From: Perkinsus olseni
Lineage: Eukaryota; Perkinsozoa; Perkinsida; Perkinsidae
Direction: 5' to 3'
DNA length: 64,000 bases
NCBI GenBank assembly: GCA_013115135.1
Contig: JABANP010000168.1
Span: 36,064 to 100,063, forward strand
Shown here: positions 62,744-64,000 of the stretch, piece after piece
How positions within the stretch are numbered: position 1 is the first letter of the stretch
Layout of the letters: every line of letters starts with the position of its first letter
The notes under the pieces: generated by a model
Database searches by the model: none
Seen by the model: the letters and a program-made list of their open reading frames with translations, nothing else
What the model was told of the DNA's origin: nothing
Translations under genes and position numbers: made by a program

Positions 62744-62938
62744 CAGCACGCTGCTCGGCGGCCCGCAAGGCAGCTGTTAGATTCTCTCCAGAACTCGACA
62801 GCCTCCCCAACTTTGCCCTGAGAAAAGAGAAGATACGGGGCGGGAGAAAGAGATGATCTACTTGAGCATCCAATTTTCGTGCTCGATGCCGTCGAAGAAC
62901 TTGAAGAGCTCTCGACCGGCGGCACCACCTGGGGTCTC
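62744..62938 (-). CDS. Two exons of an unknown protein, possibly N-terminal part of the coiled-coil gene
   Basis: Exon 62938-62862 reads ETPGGAAGRELFKFFDGIEH then ENWMLK; a 44-nt intron follows; exon 62817-62744 reads AKLGRLSSSGENLTAALRAA then EQRA, ending at GTGAGT. Helical and charged, same strand and direction as the coiled-coil gene, about 340 nt upstream of its ATG. Could be its true 5' part or a separate gene. Confidence 0.5.
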
Positions 62939-64000
62939 CTGAATCACCAGAGCATTACGATACTGGACAAGATTCATCGGGCATGCTATGATAAGTCCTG
63001 GAGCGTTACTCGCACGCATGCACATGCGACGTGGCATCCTGGTGTCTGAGAATCTCAAGATCAATAACACAATCAAGTTGGTTTTAGTCAGCGTCATGTC
63101 ATATCTCTTGAATAGGAGTCTCTAATTAAAGTAGCCTTATGAGATTAGACTGATTTCTCATACATACCGCACCAAACGAGTATCCTAGGAGCTCCTTGCT
63201 CACGAAATCGCTGGTAAGTCCAAATTCAGAGAAAACCCAGGACTGAGGCATGCAGTCGATGGTGGTTCCTCTACAATAGGAACGACAACGCTTACATATC
63301 ACGCTTGTTCCGCATGTGTGAAACCATGTACCGTACTTGCGCGTCGACATATGCTTTTCTCCTCGACGGGAGACCCTCTTACCTTCTGCATTTTAAGCAT
63401 CGGTGTTTCTGGACTTCCATGCCATCGGTACTGATGTATGCTTTGAACACCCAGATGAGCCGTCATCAGTGAAAGTGCGGCGGTGGACAGTCGACTGATA
63501 GCAGCCGAGCGCCGCCAGCCCGGATTCCCACAGCGGAACGTTCTCGTCTGGAACAGCGCAGCTCTGCATGAGTCCTCTGAGGGTAATTCCTTGAATCCAA
63601 AGGGAGGAAGTACAAGATCCAAGGAAGCGTTTTCAGAGCTTTACATGTCTACCTGGAGCAACAGTTCGGGTCTCGGGTTGCACCTGTAACCAGTTTCGCG
63701 ATCAGGTTGCCCTGTCGGGTTTCGGGAGGGGTTTCCGGTTTTCCGTTCCTGCCTTCACCCGCAGTTACAGGGTTTCTGTTGGTTACCTTGCCTCCCTGTC
63801 GCACGCGCGCTTCCTTGGATTTTGTACCTTTCCTTGGATTCTGTACTTCACCCCTCTGATGATCTCCGAGATGGGGCAAGGCTTGCACCGCACTGGCATT
63901 GCTAAAGTTCGCAGTGCCTCCCACAACGGCAGCGAGTGACGCTTCGAGGCAAGCCACGCGGGGGCGAAGGCCATGCAACAAATGGCAATCGCGTTGCGGC
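62939..64000. other. Unresolved window end
   Basis: Several open minus frames (e.g. 63126-63350 with CMPQSWVFSEFGLTSDFVSK; 63299-63622; 63649-63981, basic and Pro/Arg/Lys-rich) but no family signature. 63690-63860 has short near-repeats (TTTGTACCTTTCCTTGGATT and TTCTGTACTTC). I cannot decide between an exon series and a repeat element. Confidence 0.35.

Overview
The window is nuclear DNA of an intron-rich unicellular eukaryote. Protein genes are cut into many small exons by short introns, most of them 43-60 nt and with GT...AG ends. There is one Ty3/gypsy-type LTR retrotransposon, several small hAT-like elements, and an unusually dense scatter of tRNA genes and tRNA fragments. The standard genetic code works throughout. 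The short introns, the gag/pol style and the domain set fit an alveolate of the perkinsid/dinozoan kind (Perkinsus- or Amoebophrya-like). This is an inference from gene style, not a database match, and I put it at about 50 percent.

Layout. 1-2.1 kb: a short-chain dehydrogenase (DHRS4-like, C-terminal SRL peroxisomal signal), its 5' end outside the window. 2.4-5.6 kb (-): ribose-phosphate pyrophosphokinase. 7.6-13.7 kb and 15.2-21.6 kb (-): two tandem paralogues of an alpha/beta hydrolase with an N-terminal membrane segment. 24.3-28.2 kb (+): phosphoserine aminotransferase. 29.2-31.3 kb (+): two tandem Pro-rich proteins, each with one C-terminal membrane helix and an acidic tail. 31.4-34.4 kb (+): NEK-family kinase. 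34.5-35.5 kb (-): Lys-Gly repeat protein with two frame breaks. 38.6-49.3 kb: decayed duplicated membrane-protein loci and old transposon pieces, split by a young LTR element at 40852-45512. 50.0-50.4 kb: a minisatellite. 53.6-59.4 kb (-): DEAD-box RNA helicase. 60.0 kb: a tRNA-Met gene. 60.7-62.9 kb (-): coiled-coil gene with several frame breaks. The last kilobase is unresolved.

Most striking feature. Many short introns carry a tRNA module, either a complete tRNA gene (Ala-TGC, Thr-TGT and Val-CAC each lie inside an intron) or, more often, only the 3' half of one (variable region, T-arm B-box GGTTCGAANCC, acceptor strand, often the T-run terminator), in sense or antisense. A second group of short introns is built around a different shared motif (GTTGAGGAATTGCAAGAT...). 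In the two hydrolase paralogues, introns at identical protein positions carry different modules. This looks like families of intron-forming or intron-invading elements. Two further short motifs (GCGCGCCACGAAATT and GCGGAGCGAAG) recur in non-coding DNA.

No operon-like logic links the genes. PRPP synthetase and phosphoserine aminotransferase are housekeeping metabolism; the helicase, kinase and hydrolases are unrelated. Exon boundaries were placed by hand from reading frame, GT/AG signals and family motifs; terminal exons are the least certain.
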